Below, piece by piece: positions 53,758 through 60,644 of a DNA stretch of 64,000 nucleotides. Numbering within the stretch: position 1 is the first letter of the stretch; every line of letters starts with the position of its first letter. Under the pieces are notes generated by a model. That model did no database searches. It saw only the letters and a list, made by a program, of their open reading frames with translations, and was not told where the DNA came from. A program made the position numbers and the translations under genes. The stretch lies in the NCBI GenBank assembly GCA_002239025.1, contig MPNM01000002.1, positions 186,001-250,000 on the forward strand, given 5' to 3'. Source of the DNA: Chloroflexi bacterium bin125. GTDB taxonomy: Bacteria > Chloroflexota > Dehalococcoidia > Bin125.

Positions 53758-55191
53758 GTGGTCAGTTCAGACAACTCTGGGGGCGACAACTTCCGCCTGG
53801 CGGTGCTGGGCGCTGGACCTGGCGGATACCCAGCGGCATTCCACGCCGCCGAGCGTGGCCTCGACGTCACGCTCGTGGATGCCAGAGCGCAACCCGGAGG
53901 CGTCTGCCTTTACGAGGGCTGTATCCCTTCAAAGGCCTTCCTGCACGTCGCCAAGTTGATTAGGGAAGCCCGTCACGCATCCGATTGGGGTGTCACATTC
54001 GGCGACCCGACGATCGATGTCGATGCGCTCCGCGACTGGAAGGACGGCGTCGTTCGCAAGATGACGAATGGGTTGGGACTACTTCGTCGACAACACAGCG
54101 TGCAGTATCAACAGGGCTACGGACGAATCCGGGACGCAGGCCAACTCAACATCGAAAGCAACGGCGAAGTCCTGCCGCTGGACTTCGATGCATTGATTGT
54201 GGCGACCGGCTCAACGCCAGCCGTTCCGCGCTCTCTACAGGTAGAGTCGGACCGCGTCATGGATTCGACGGATGCACTTGAACTGCGAGACATTCCGCAA
54301 TCACTGTTGGTGATCGGCGGTGGCTACATCGGCCTGGAGCTGGGAACCGTCTACGCCGAGCTTGGCACCGAAGTGACCGTGGTCGAGGCCCTCCCCGAGA
54401 TTCTCAGCGGAGTCGAACGCGACCTGGTGCGCATCCTCGAGCGCAGCTTGCGCACCAGACTGAGCGCAACGCACGTGAACACTTCAGTTGCCTCACTCGA
54501 AGAAGTGGAGGGCGGCATCGCCGCCGTCATCGTCGACAAAGATGGTGTCGAACGTACAGAGGTCTATGAGCGAGTGTTGATCGCTACAGGCAGGCGTCCC
54601 AACAGCGCCGGACTCGGATTGGAACGCACTAGCGCACACATTGACGAGCGCGGATTCATCGTCACGGACCAGCAGCGGCGGACTGCGGAGCCGTCCATCT
54701 TCGCAATCGGAGACGTCGCTGGAGACCCGATGCTCGCGCACAAGGCGACAGCCGAGGCCAGCGTCGCCGTGGAGGCGATCCTTGGAGAGCCGTCAGCCTT
54801 CCGCCCGCTCGCCGTACCGGCCGTAATCTTCACTGACCCCGAGATCGCCTGGTGCGGACTGACTCAGTCGGACGCCAGCGCGCTTGACATTGAGGCCACC
54901 ACGGTGAGCTTCCCCTGGGCTGCACTGGGTCGTGCAACCGCCTCGGGCCGCAACGATGGCCTGACGCGGCTTGTGATCGAAGAAGGCTCTGAACGTGTGC
55001 TGGGTATGCAAGTAGTGGGACCCGGTGCAGGCGAACTAATCGGCGAAGGCGTACTGGCAGTCGAGTTGGGCGCTCGAGTCGCGGATCTCGCTGAGTCGAT
55101 TCACGCACACCCGACATTGAACGAATCGATCATGGAATCGGCACAGGTCTTCTACGGCCGCAGTCCGCATTACCTCACACGTCGGCGCTAA
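53758..55191 (+). CDS. lpd: Dihydrolipoyl dehydrogenase, E3
   Basis: FAD-dependent reoxidation of dihydrolipoamide with NAD+. The 477-aa protein has FAD motif LAVLGAGPGGYPAAFHAAER, redox disulfide GGVCLYEGCIPSKAF (C-x4-C), NAD motif LVIGGGYIGLELGTVYAELG, FAIGDVAG, and the C-terminal His-Glu pair in HAHPTLNES. The start is a GTG at 53758 with GGGAG 8 nt upstream. 3 nt after aceF. Confidence 0.96.
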   Translation: MVSSDNSGGDNFRLAVLGAGPGGYPAAFHAAERGLDVTLVDARAQPGGVCLYEGCIPSKAFLHVAKLIREARHASDWGVTFGDPTIDVDALRDWKDGVVRKMTNGLGLLRRQHSVQYQQGYGRIRDAGQLNIESNGEVLPLDFDALIVATGSTPAVPRSLQVESDRVMDSTDALELRDIPQSLLVIGGGYIGLELGTVYAELGTEVTVVEALPEILSGVERDLVRILERSLRTRLSATHVNTSVASLEEVEGGIAAVIVDKDGVERTEVYERVLIATGRRPNSAGLGLERTSAHIDERGFIVTDQQRRTAEPSIFAIGDVAGDPMLAHKATAEASVAVEAILGEPSAFRPLAVPAVIFTDPEIAWCGLTQSDASALDIEATTVSFPWAALGRATASGRNDGLTRLVIEEGSERVLGMQVVGPGAGELIGEGVLAVELGARVADLAESIHAHPTLNESIMESAQVFYGRSPHYLTRRR

Positions 55192-55201
55192 GGCGACAAC
55201 G

Positions 55202-56065
55202 ATGCTGATCGAATTGGGCGGGCAAACGCTCGACGCCACTGACCGCTGCCACGTGATGGGCATCCTCAACGTCGCCACCGACTCCCCCGTCGCTGATTCG
55301 ATCGTCGTTGTCGGAGATGCACCGCGCCGCGCCGAGGCGCTCCGCAGCGCAGGCGCCTCGATCATTGATGTCGGTGCTCAGTCAACAAGAACCGGCGCAG
55401 CAGAGATCTCCGTTGACGAGGAGATCGCTCGTGTTGCGCCGGTCGTCGAATCGCTGGTCAGTGAGGGTCACCTGATTTCGGTTGACACTTGGACCTCAGG
55501 AGTTGCTCGGGCAGCCGTTGCTGCTGGCGCTCATCTGATCAACGACATCACCGGCGCCGACCCGGAAACCGTCGCCGTGGCCGTCGAGACGAAGACGCCA
55601 ATCGCCGTGATGCACATGCGAGGCCGACCGCAGCGGCACCGCGAAGTTGCGCACGAATACGACGATGTCGCTGCAGAAGTCCGTGCCTACCTTGACCGGA
55701 GAGCGCAAGAAATCAAGCAAGCGGGCGCGCCCGATGTGTGGGTCGATCCCGGATTCCAGTTTGGCCGCGGCCTGGACGACAATCTTCGACTCCTGCTCGA
55801 CCTACCCAATCTCTCCCGGCTCGGTCACCCGGTGCTGATTTCGGCGTCTCGAAAAGGCTTCCTGGCCGAGCTGCTGGGACATGGCGAGCTCCGCTCGCAT
55901 GACGCCCAGGGCAAGCCGGGGATGTTGGAGGCGACGGTTGCATTCAACGTGTTAGCCGCCTGGCTGGGAGCTCACGTGGTCCGCGTCCACGACGTCCAGG
56001 AGGTCGCATGGGCGTTGAGTGTTTCGACCGCCGCCAGAGCAATCCGGCGCAATAGATCACCCTGA
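55202..56065 (+). CDS. folP: Dihydropteroate synthase-like protein with atypical substrate loops
   Basis: Condenses p-aminobenzoate with pterin pyrophosphate if it is a true DHPS. The 287-aa TIM barrel keeps MGILNV, DVGAQSTRTGA, ISVDTW, LINDITG, VDPGFQFGRG, ISASRKGFL and VVRVHD, that is, the catalytic Asn, Asp, Lys, Arg and His positions. But loop 1, normally T-P-D-S-F-S-D-G, reads ATDSPVADS, lacking the conserved Phe and Gly, and loop 2 G-E-S-T-R-P-G reads AQSTRTG. It may be a DHPS with altered pABA pocket or a related pterin enzyme. Coupled to lpd (10-nt gap) rather than to folate genes. Confidence 0.82.
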   Translation: MLIELGGQTLDATDRCHVMGILNVATDSPVADSIVVVGDAPRRAEALRSAGASIIDVGAQSTRTGAAEISVDEEIARVAPVVESLVSEGHLISVDTWTSGVARAAVAAGAHLINDITGADPETVAVAVETKTPIAVMHMRGRPQRHREVAHEYDDVAAEVRAYLDRRAQEIKQAGAPDVWVDPGFQFGRGLDDNLRLLLDLPNLSRLGHPVLISASRKGFLAELLGHGELRSHDAQGKPGMLEATVAFNVLAAWLGAHVVRVHDVQEVAWALSVSTAARAIRRNRSP

Positions 56066-56142
56066 TCGACTTAGCGATAAACTCGCTGCAACAGGCAAGC
56101 GCCAACAGACCAACAACACTGTGCGTGCCGGAGAGTGACGAC

Positions 56143-56343
56143 ATGCCCGTCTACACCTATCGCTGCGAAGAATGCAGCGAGAACTTCGAACGAATCCAGC
56201 CCATGTCCCGAGCCTCGGAGCCGCAACCTTGCCCGACGTGCGAGCACGAATCCGACCGCGTCATGGCCGCTATCTTCGAGAACAACTCGACCAAGAATCG
56301 ATCCGCCAACTTCCCCAAGCGCAAGCGCTACACCAACTGGTAG
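56143..56343 (+). CDS. FmdB-type small zinc-ribbon protein
   Basis: A 66-aa protein beginning MPVYTYRCEECSENFERIQP, with a second knuckle CPTCEHESDRV: the classical FmdB_1 (CxxC...CxxC) ribbon. The C-terminus is basic. The start is the ATG at 56143 (GGAG upstream); an in-frame GTG six codons earlier is less likely. Function in the family is not established. Precedes the thioredoxin-TPR gene by 47 nt. Confidence 0.88.
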   Translation: MPVYTYRCEECSENFERIQPMSRASEPQPCPTCEHESDRVMAAIFENNSTKNRSANFPKRKRYTNW

Positions 56344-56390
56344 ATCAACCTGGCTGAACAGGCTCACTTGTCAGCTCACCGGAGACCCGC

Positions 56391-57500
56391 ATGACGCAGC
56401 GACCGCCCGACCCGATCCCGTTCCCGCGTGACCGAGTGCAACGCGGCGCACCACAGCCTCCTCGTCAGCAGCAGCCCCCTCAGCCTTCCGGGCCGGTCAT
56501 CTACTCGGCCTCGGGACAACCGATACGCAGCGTTCAGCAGCAGCCAGCCGCCCCTCCGCCGCCACCTCCCGTCCCGATCCGCGAGACGCCTCCGCCCTCA
56601 CAGAGATCTGAGCCAGGAGAAGTGCCTGATGGCGCCCAGCCGCAAGGGCTGCATGGCCATGTCGCGGCCGTGATCGATTCCACCGACGCGACATTCCAGC
56701 AGGACGTGCTGGAGCGCTCCCATGAGCTGCCGGTCATCGTCGATTGCTGGGCGCCCTGGTGCGGACCCTGCCGCGTGCTCGGCCCGATCCTGGAGAAGCT
56801 CGCATACGAACGCGACGGCCAGGTGCAACTGGTCAAGGTCAACACCGATGAGAACCCGCAAGTCGCCCAGGCGCTGCAGGTCGAGGGCATTCCGGCAGTA
56901 TTCGCGTTCGTTGGCGGACAGTTGGTCAACAAGTTCGTCGGCGCATTGCCCGAGGAACAGGTCCGAACCTTCTTCGATTCCCTGATCCCCTCCGAAGCGG
57001 ACATGAAAGCGGCCGAAGGCTATCGGATGATGCAGGAAAATCAGATTCCAATAGCCCGATTGCACTTCGAGTCGGCGCTGGAAGAAGATCCCAACCACGA
57101 GCCGGCAGGAGTCGGACTCGCTGCCATCCTCTCGAGGGTGGGCGAGACTGACCGAGCAGTCGAGCTAGCTCGTCGCTGGCCCAATCACCCAATGAGCAAG
57201 AGCGTTCTCACATCATTGGAACTAATGGCAGCGCTCGAAGGCTACGAGCCGGACGAGATCAGGCAGACAGTTTCCAGCAATCCCGGCGACGCACTCGCCC
57301 ACTTCCGCCACGGTTGCCTGCTGGCAATCGAGGGTCAGTGGATGGAAGCGCTCGACGAGTTGCTCGAGTCGGTGAAAATCGACAAATCCGCCGGCGACGA
57401 AGCCGCGCGCAAGACCCTCCTGGGAATCTTCGCAATGCTCGGCGAAAACCAGCCAGTCGTCGCTGATTACCGACGTCGCTTGGGCCAGTTGCTGTTCTAG
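56391..57500 (+). CDS. Thioredoxin-TPR protein (CnoX/YbbN-type co-chaperone)
   Basis: A 369-aa protein: about 80 residues of Pro/Gln-rich N-terminus, a thioredoxin domain with an intact WAPWCGPCRVL active site and cis-Pro in EGIPAVFAFVGGQ, then about 170 residues of TPR-like helices (EGYRMMQENQIPIARLHFES, DALAHFRHGCLLAIEGQWME). This is the layout of CnoX (YbbN), a chaperedoxin protecting proteins from oxidation and working with GroEL/DnaK. E. coli YbbN lacks one active-site Cys; this one keeps both, like the oxidoreductase-active versions. Confidence 0.92.
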   Translation: MTQRPPDPIPFPRDRVQRGAPQPPRQQQPPQPSGPVIYSASGQPIRSVQQQPAAPPPPPPVPIRETPPPSQRSEPGEVPDGAQPQGLHGHVAAVIDSTDATFQQDVLERSHELPVIVDCWAPWCGPCRVLGPILEKLAYERDGQVQLVKVNTDENPQVAQALQVEGIPAVFAFVGGQLVNKFVGALPEEQVRTFFDSLIPSEADMKAAEGYRMMQENQIPIARLHFESALEEDPNHEPAGVGLAAILSRVGETDRAVELARRWPNHPMSKSVLTSLELMAALEGYEPDEIRQTVSSNPGDALAHFRHGCLLAIEGQWMEALDELLESVKIDKSAGDEAARKTLLGIFAMLGENQPVVADYRRRLGQLLF

Positions 57501-57515
57501 GGCAGGTCGCAGCAG

Positions 57516-57703
57516 TTCCCCTCTCCCCCCCTTGCGGGGGGAGATGTCACGGAGTGACAGAGGGGGGGTCGGCTGACAATGACCAGATAGGACTCTCTAA
57601 CAGTGGACCCCCCTATGCCTTCGGCATCTCCCCCGCAAGGGGGGAGAAGGGGAGTCTCTTAAAGGTCTCTTGCAGGGGGAGCTGCCGAAGGCTGAGGGGG
57701 TCT
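57516..57703. repeat. Cluster of three copies of a two-hairpin palindromic repeat
   Basis: Copy 1 (57516-57570, plus): CTCCCCCC-TTGC-GGGGGGAG hairpin, then TGTCAC-GGA-GTGACA, then AGAGGGGGGGTC. Copy 2 (about 57606-57654, inverted): first hairpin CTCCCCCC-TTGC-GGGGG, second ATGCC-GAA-GGCAT. Copy 3 (57672-57703, plus, 5'-truncated): GGGGGAG, CTGCC-GAA-GGCTG, AGGGGGTC. The second stem differs in sequence but is conserved in structure. No gene is seen in 57501-57788. Confidence 0.8.
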
Positions 57704-57788
57704 CGCTCCCCGGTAGCAGGCCGCCGAGAACCTTGCCCGTCGCTCGCTCCCCTAAGTAAGGACCTTTGGGCTTGGACTCCAACCTGAA

Positions 57789-58118
57789 CTACGCCTCGTC
57801 CTCTTCGGTGCCCCGTGTGTACCACTGACGCGTCCGCCACCAGGGCATCGGAATCTCGTCGTCCTCGCGTCGCGCCCGGCTGCGGATCGCCCAGACGAAT
57901 ACCGCCAACGTCGCACCGACAAAGCAGAATGGGATGAACAGCGAAGTCGCCAGCGACTCATCCGAAACGTGAATGCTGTCCTCTTCGTCGCCGCCCGCCT
58001 CAACCACTTGCGCCGGCTCTTCGATGGCGTACTCGCCTGCTGCTGCGACCCCGAGCGTCAACGTGCCCAACCCACCAATCACCACAAGCGCCAGCAGCAA
58101 GCGTCGAAGCTGGGACAT
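57789..58118 (-). CDS. Small two-helix membrane protein
   Basis: A 109-aa protein with an N-terminal hydrophobic segment (LLLALVVIGGLGTLTLGVAA, signal peptide or helix), an acidic external loop (residues about 30-55), a second helix (LFIPFCFVGATLAVFVWAI) and an Arg-rich plus acidic cytoplasmic tail. Family unknown. Start at the ATG at 58118 (GAGGGG 9 nt upstream); a longer frame upstream overlaps the divergent gene. Divergent from the selenoprotein cluster with a 102-bp shared region. Confidence 0.7.
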   Translation of the reverse strand: MSQLRRLLLALVVIGGLGTLTLGVAAAGEYAIEEPAQVVEAGGDEEDSIHVSDESLATSLFIPFCFVGATLAVFVWAIRSRARREDDEIPMPWWRTRQWYTRGTEEDEA

Positions 58119-58192
58119 TGGATCACACCCCTCAACCGTTACGGCTATCGTGTCTTGGCATAGTGTCGCGCTAACGCGCGACAGGGTCAATC

Positions 58193-58214
58193 TGACGAAC
58201 GTCAACGCTAAACT
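58193..58214 (+). promoter_or_regulatory. Operator-like palindrome and -10 box of the selenoprotein cluster
   Basis: TGACG-AA-CGTCA (58193-58204) is a perfect 5-bp inverted repeat just upstream of TAAACT (58209-58214). TAAACT is 6 nt before the ATG at 58221, predicting a leaderless mRNA. The palindrome would overlap the spacer, so a repressor or activator site is plausible. Confidence 0.45.
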
Positions 58215-58220
58215 ACTGCC

Positions 58221-59900
58221 ATGCATCCACCTACCAAATTCTCCCTCCAAGACGCCAACGGTCAGGAAATGCAGTTCCCGCCGCAGGGCCCCGTCCTGCT
58301 GGCGCTGGTCAAAGAAGACTGCGATACCTGCAACCTCACCCTGCCGCTGCTCGAAGCGGTTCACCGAGCCACTGACGACGGACTTGATGTCTGGGTCGCC
58401 GTACAGAAGACCGAGGACATCCCCGTCCTCAAGGACCGTCACGATCTGACCATGCCGTTGCTGGACGACGACGCGCTCGATCTGTCCTATGAGACTGATA
58501 TCGATACTGTGCCGACGCTATTCCTGTACGACCAGGAACAGAACTGCACATTGCAGACATTCGGCTTCGACAGGCACGAGTGGCGTGAAATCGCGAAGGA
58601 GTCAATGGCGCTCGCCGGCCGACCCGATGGCAATACCGACATCGATTGGGACGCTCTGCCCGTCCAGCGACCCGGATGCGGCGCACGCAACTACGAGCCT
58701 GGCGTTTATGAGCGGCTGCAAGCGATCAAGAGCGGCGATCTGCTCTCGCGCCTCGTTGACCTTGCGTCGAGCGACGACATTCACGACTTCATGTACGAGC
58801 AGGGTTACACCGACGGCTTCCCCGTTGTGCCGCCGACGCGCGAGCGGGTCTGGAAAATGCTTCAAGGGACGGACCGCGATCCTCAGGACGAGGTAGCCAT
58901 TGTGCCGCCCAACCTGGCGCCGATCACGGTCGAGAAGATTGCGATCAATGCGGTCATGGCCGGAGCCAAGCCTGAATACATGCCCTCAATCATTGCGCTC
59001 GTAGAGATTGCCTGTACTGACAGCTTCAACATCCACGGCGTGCTCGCGACCACAATGGGCGCTACCCCGGTCGGCATCTTCAACGGACCGATTCGAGACC
59101 GAATCGGGATGAACTACCTCCACGGAGCGTTGGGGTCCGGCAACCGAGCCAACGCAGCCATTGGCAGGGCTCTGCGACTGTGTGTGCGTAATGTCGGAGG
59201 CAGTGTCCCCGGCGGCACTGATCGGGCAACGCAGGGCGGCCCGCATCGTCTGACGATGAACTTCGCCGAGAACGAAGACGCCAGCCCCTGGGAGTCGCTT
59301 GCCGTTGAGTACGGGTTCGAACCCGCCGACGACGTCGCCACACTCATGGCGATGTCTGGCGGCCCAGCCACGATCGCGGATGAGCGCTCGCGCGAAGCCC
59401 GTGGTATGGCTGGCACGCTCGCGATGTCGATGAGCTGCATGCAAGACCCGAAGTCTCCGATGGTCGACACGCTCGTCGTGCTCTCGCCCGACCATGCCGG
59501 CATCTTTGGCCGCTCTGGCTGGTCCAAGGACGATGTGCGCGAATGCATCATGGAAGAAACGGCCATCCCGCTGAAACACCGGCTGCGTTCCGATGACGCC
59601 GGCTGTGGACTCCCGCAAAGCGTCGTGGAGCGGTTCGGCGGCGAGGCAGCGCTCGATCTCCCCGTGCCCAAGTTCCGGGAGAAGTCCAACATCATCCTCG
59701 TCGTCGCCGGATCGTCCGCGGCCAAGTTCTCCACCATCCTCGGAGGCTGGGCTGGTGGCGCCTACTCCGTACCGACGAGCGCCACGATCGGACCGACCGG
59801 GGCATTGGAAGTCCGCGGCTCGAGAGGGTCCGACATGGACAAGCGCAGTTCAGGCGGACGAGAGCTCGGAGCGTTTGAGCCGAGCGTTCGCCCAGACTGA
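58221..59900 (+). CDS. Thioredoxin-like domain fused to an uncharacterised domain (paralog A of the cluster)
   Basis: A 559-aa soluble protein. Residues 1-135 form a thioredoxin-like fold with redox motif CDTC (Cys34, Cys37) and cis-Pro in TVPTLFLYD (Pro98). A linker has RPGCGARNYEPG (Cys153). From about residue 183 comes a roughly 350-residue domain I cannot assign, shared with 60645 and 61751: YTDGFPVVPPTRERV, VEKIAINAVMAG, NGPIRDRIGMN, GSGNRANAAIGRALRL, SPDHAGIFGRSGWSKDDVRE. The Asn/Gly-rich motifs suggest a ligand-binding or catalytic site. First gene of the cluster, 90 nt before the UGSC selenoprotein. A redox partner role for the selenoprotein is inferred from context. Confidence 0.9.
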   Translation: MHPPTKFSLQDANGQEMQFPPQGPVLLALVKEDCDTCNLTLPLLEAVHRATDDGLDVWVAVQKTEDIPVLKDRHDLTMPLLDDDALDLSYETDIDTVPTLFLYDQEQNCTLQTFGFDRHEWREIAKESMALAGRPDGNTDIDWDALPVQRPGCGARNYEPGVYERLQAIKSGDLLSRLVDLASSDDIHDFMYEQGYTDGFPVVPPTRERVWKMLQGTDRDPQDEVAIVPPNLAPITVEKIAINAVMAGAKPEYMPSIIALVEIACTDSFNIHGVLATTMGATPVGIFNGPIRDRIGMNYLHGALGSGNRANAAIGRALRLCVRNVGGSVPGGTDRATQGGPHRLTMNFAENEDASPWESLAVEYGFEPADDVATLMAMSGGPATIADERSREARGMAGTLAMSMSCMQDPKSPMVDTLVVLSPDHAGIFGRSGWSKDDVRECIMEETAIPLKHRLRSDDAGCGLPQSVVERFGGEAALDLPVPKFREKSNIILVVAGSSAAKFSTILGGWAGGAYSVPTSATIGPTGALEVRGSRGSDMDKRSSGGRELGAFEPSVRPD

Positions 59901-59925
59901 GACGGAACCCGGCGATCGGGAAGAG

Positions 59926-59931
59926 TAGACT
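59926..59931 (+). promoter_or_regulatory. -10-like box upstream of the selenoprotein gene
   Basis: GAG-TAGACT-G, the same sequence as upstream of aceE, 59 nt before the ATG. Possible internal promoter. Confidence 0.3.
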
Positions 59932-59990
59932 GCCTGTCAGACACACGGCGCGCCGCGACCCTGCAGTCGGCGCGTTGATGGAGAGGTCCA

Positions 59991-60521
59991 ATGGTTACCC
60001 AGATCCTTGATCCAACCGATGAACGAGTGCCGATCAAGCGCTCTCTCACGCCGCGCCCGGAAGCGCTGCATGGGAGGATCGCCCTGCTCGACATCTCCAA
60101 GCCACGTGGAGACGTCTTCCTCGACCGACTTGAGGAACTTCTGCACGAGCGCGCACCCGGTGTAGAGACGCGCCGCTTCATGAAGCCGACCGTCGCCAAG
60201 CCGGCCCCGCAACCGATCAAAGATGCAATTCTGGAGGAGTGCGACTTCGTTATCGAAGCGCTCGCTGATTGAGGATCCTGCACGACGTGCAGTGTGCACG
60301 ACACCGTTTTCTTCGAACTGCAGGGCAAGCCCAGCGTCTTCGTCGCGACTTCCGAGTTCATCAAGGCCGCCAGCCATCAGGCTGAACGTCTCGGACTCGA
60401 GGAAGTGCGTCGCGTCTTCATCCCGCATCCGATGCAGGACCGCACCGATGCCGAGATGCACGATCACGCCGAACGGTTTGTCGACGAAATCCTCGACACC
60501 TTGATGGCGCCCGTCGAATAG
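59991..60521 (+). CDS. UGSC-family selenoprotein, Sec encoded by in-frame TGA
   Basis: One continuous frame of 176 aa interrupted only by TGA at 60270-60272 (residue 94). Before it: RIALLDISKPRGDVFLDRLE and ECDFVIEALAD. After it: GSCTTCSVHDTVFFELQGKP, FVATSEF, VFIPHPMQ. The resulting AD-Sec-GSCTTCSVHD is the defining motif of the UGSC (Sec-Gly-Ser-Cys) selenoprotein family described from marine metagenomes, in which the residues after the motif are also conserved. Both halves match the family, so truncation is unlikely. Sec and Cys three residues later form a redox-type U-x-x-C pair. AGAGG precedes the ATG. Needs selA/selB/selC/selD, none of which are in the window. Reaction unknown. Confidence 0.92.
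60286..60300 (+). promoter_or_regulatory. Candidate bacterial SECIS hairpin
   Basis: CGTGCA-GTG-TGCACG: perfect 6-bp stem and a GTG loop. The loop begins 20 nt after the TGA, inside the usual 16-37 nt window, with G in the apical loop as expected for SelB recognition. It lies within the coding sequence, as bacterial SECIS elements do. A competing stem CTGCAC-GAC-GTGCAG (60278-60292) lies closer to the TGA. Confidence 0.65.
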
Positions 60522-60564
60522 CTCTCAGACCGCCTCTGCTGAGAGCGCCCGAAGCTATCCAATC

Positions 60565-60625
60565 CCCTCTCCCTCTGGGAGAGGGTTAAGGTGAGGGCTT
60601 TCCCCTGAACAGAGGGGCTCTCACC
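60565..60625. repeat. Two-hairpin intergenic repeat
   Basis: CCCTCTCCC-TCT-GGGAGAGGG (60565-60585), then GGTGAG...CTCACC (60590-60625) enclosing CCCCT-GAACAG-AGGGG. It separates the selenoprotein gene from the next paralog. CCCTCTCCCTCTGGGAGAGG-type repeats are widespread in intergenic DNA of bacteria (from memory). May attenuate or terminate, or protect mRNA ends. Confidence 0.7.
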
Positions 60626-60644
60626 AACTGGACAAGGCCTAACC

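Noticed and set aside
57516-57703. CRISPR array
   Set aside because: Copies are in opposite orientations, differ in length and have no regular spacers; no cas genes are present.
57552-57787. Small open frames in the repeat cluster
   Set aside because: They are made of hairpin repeat DNA and lack ribosome-binding sites.
59991-60272. 93-aa gene ending at TGA followed by a separate 76-aa gene (or a pseudogene)
   Set aside because: Both parts are in the same frame, both match one family, and the TGA falls exactly at the family's Sec position followed by Gly-Ser-Cys, so one selenoprotein explains it better.
60270-60272. TGA read as tryptophan (alternative genetic code)
   Set aside because: TGA is the ordinary stop of other genes here (for example pheT at 2160 and the exonuclease-DinG gene at 21280), so the standard bacterial code applies.
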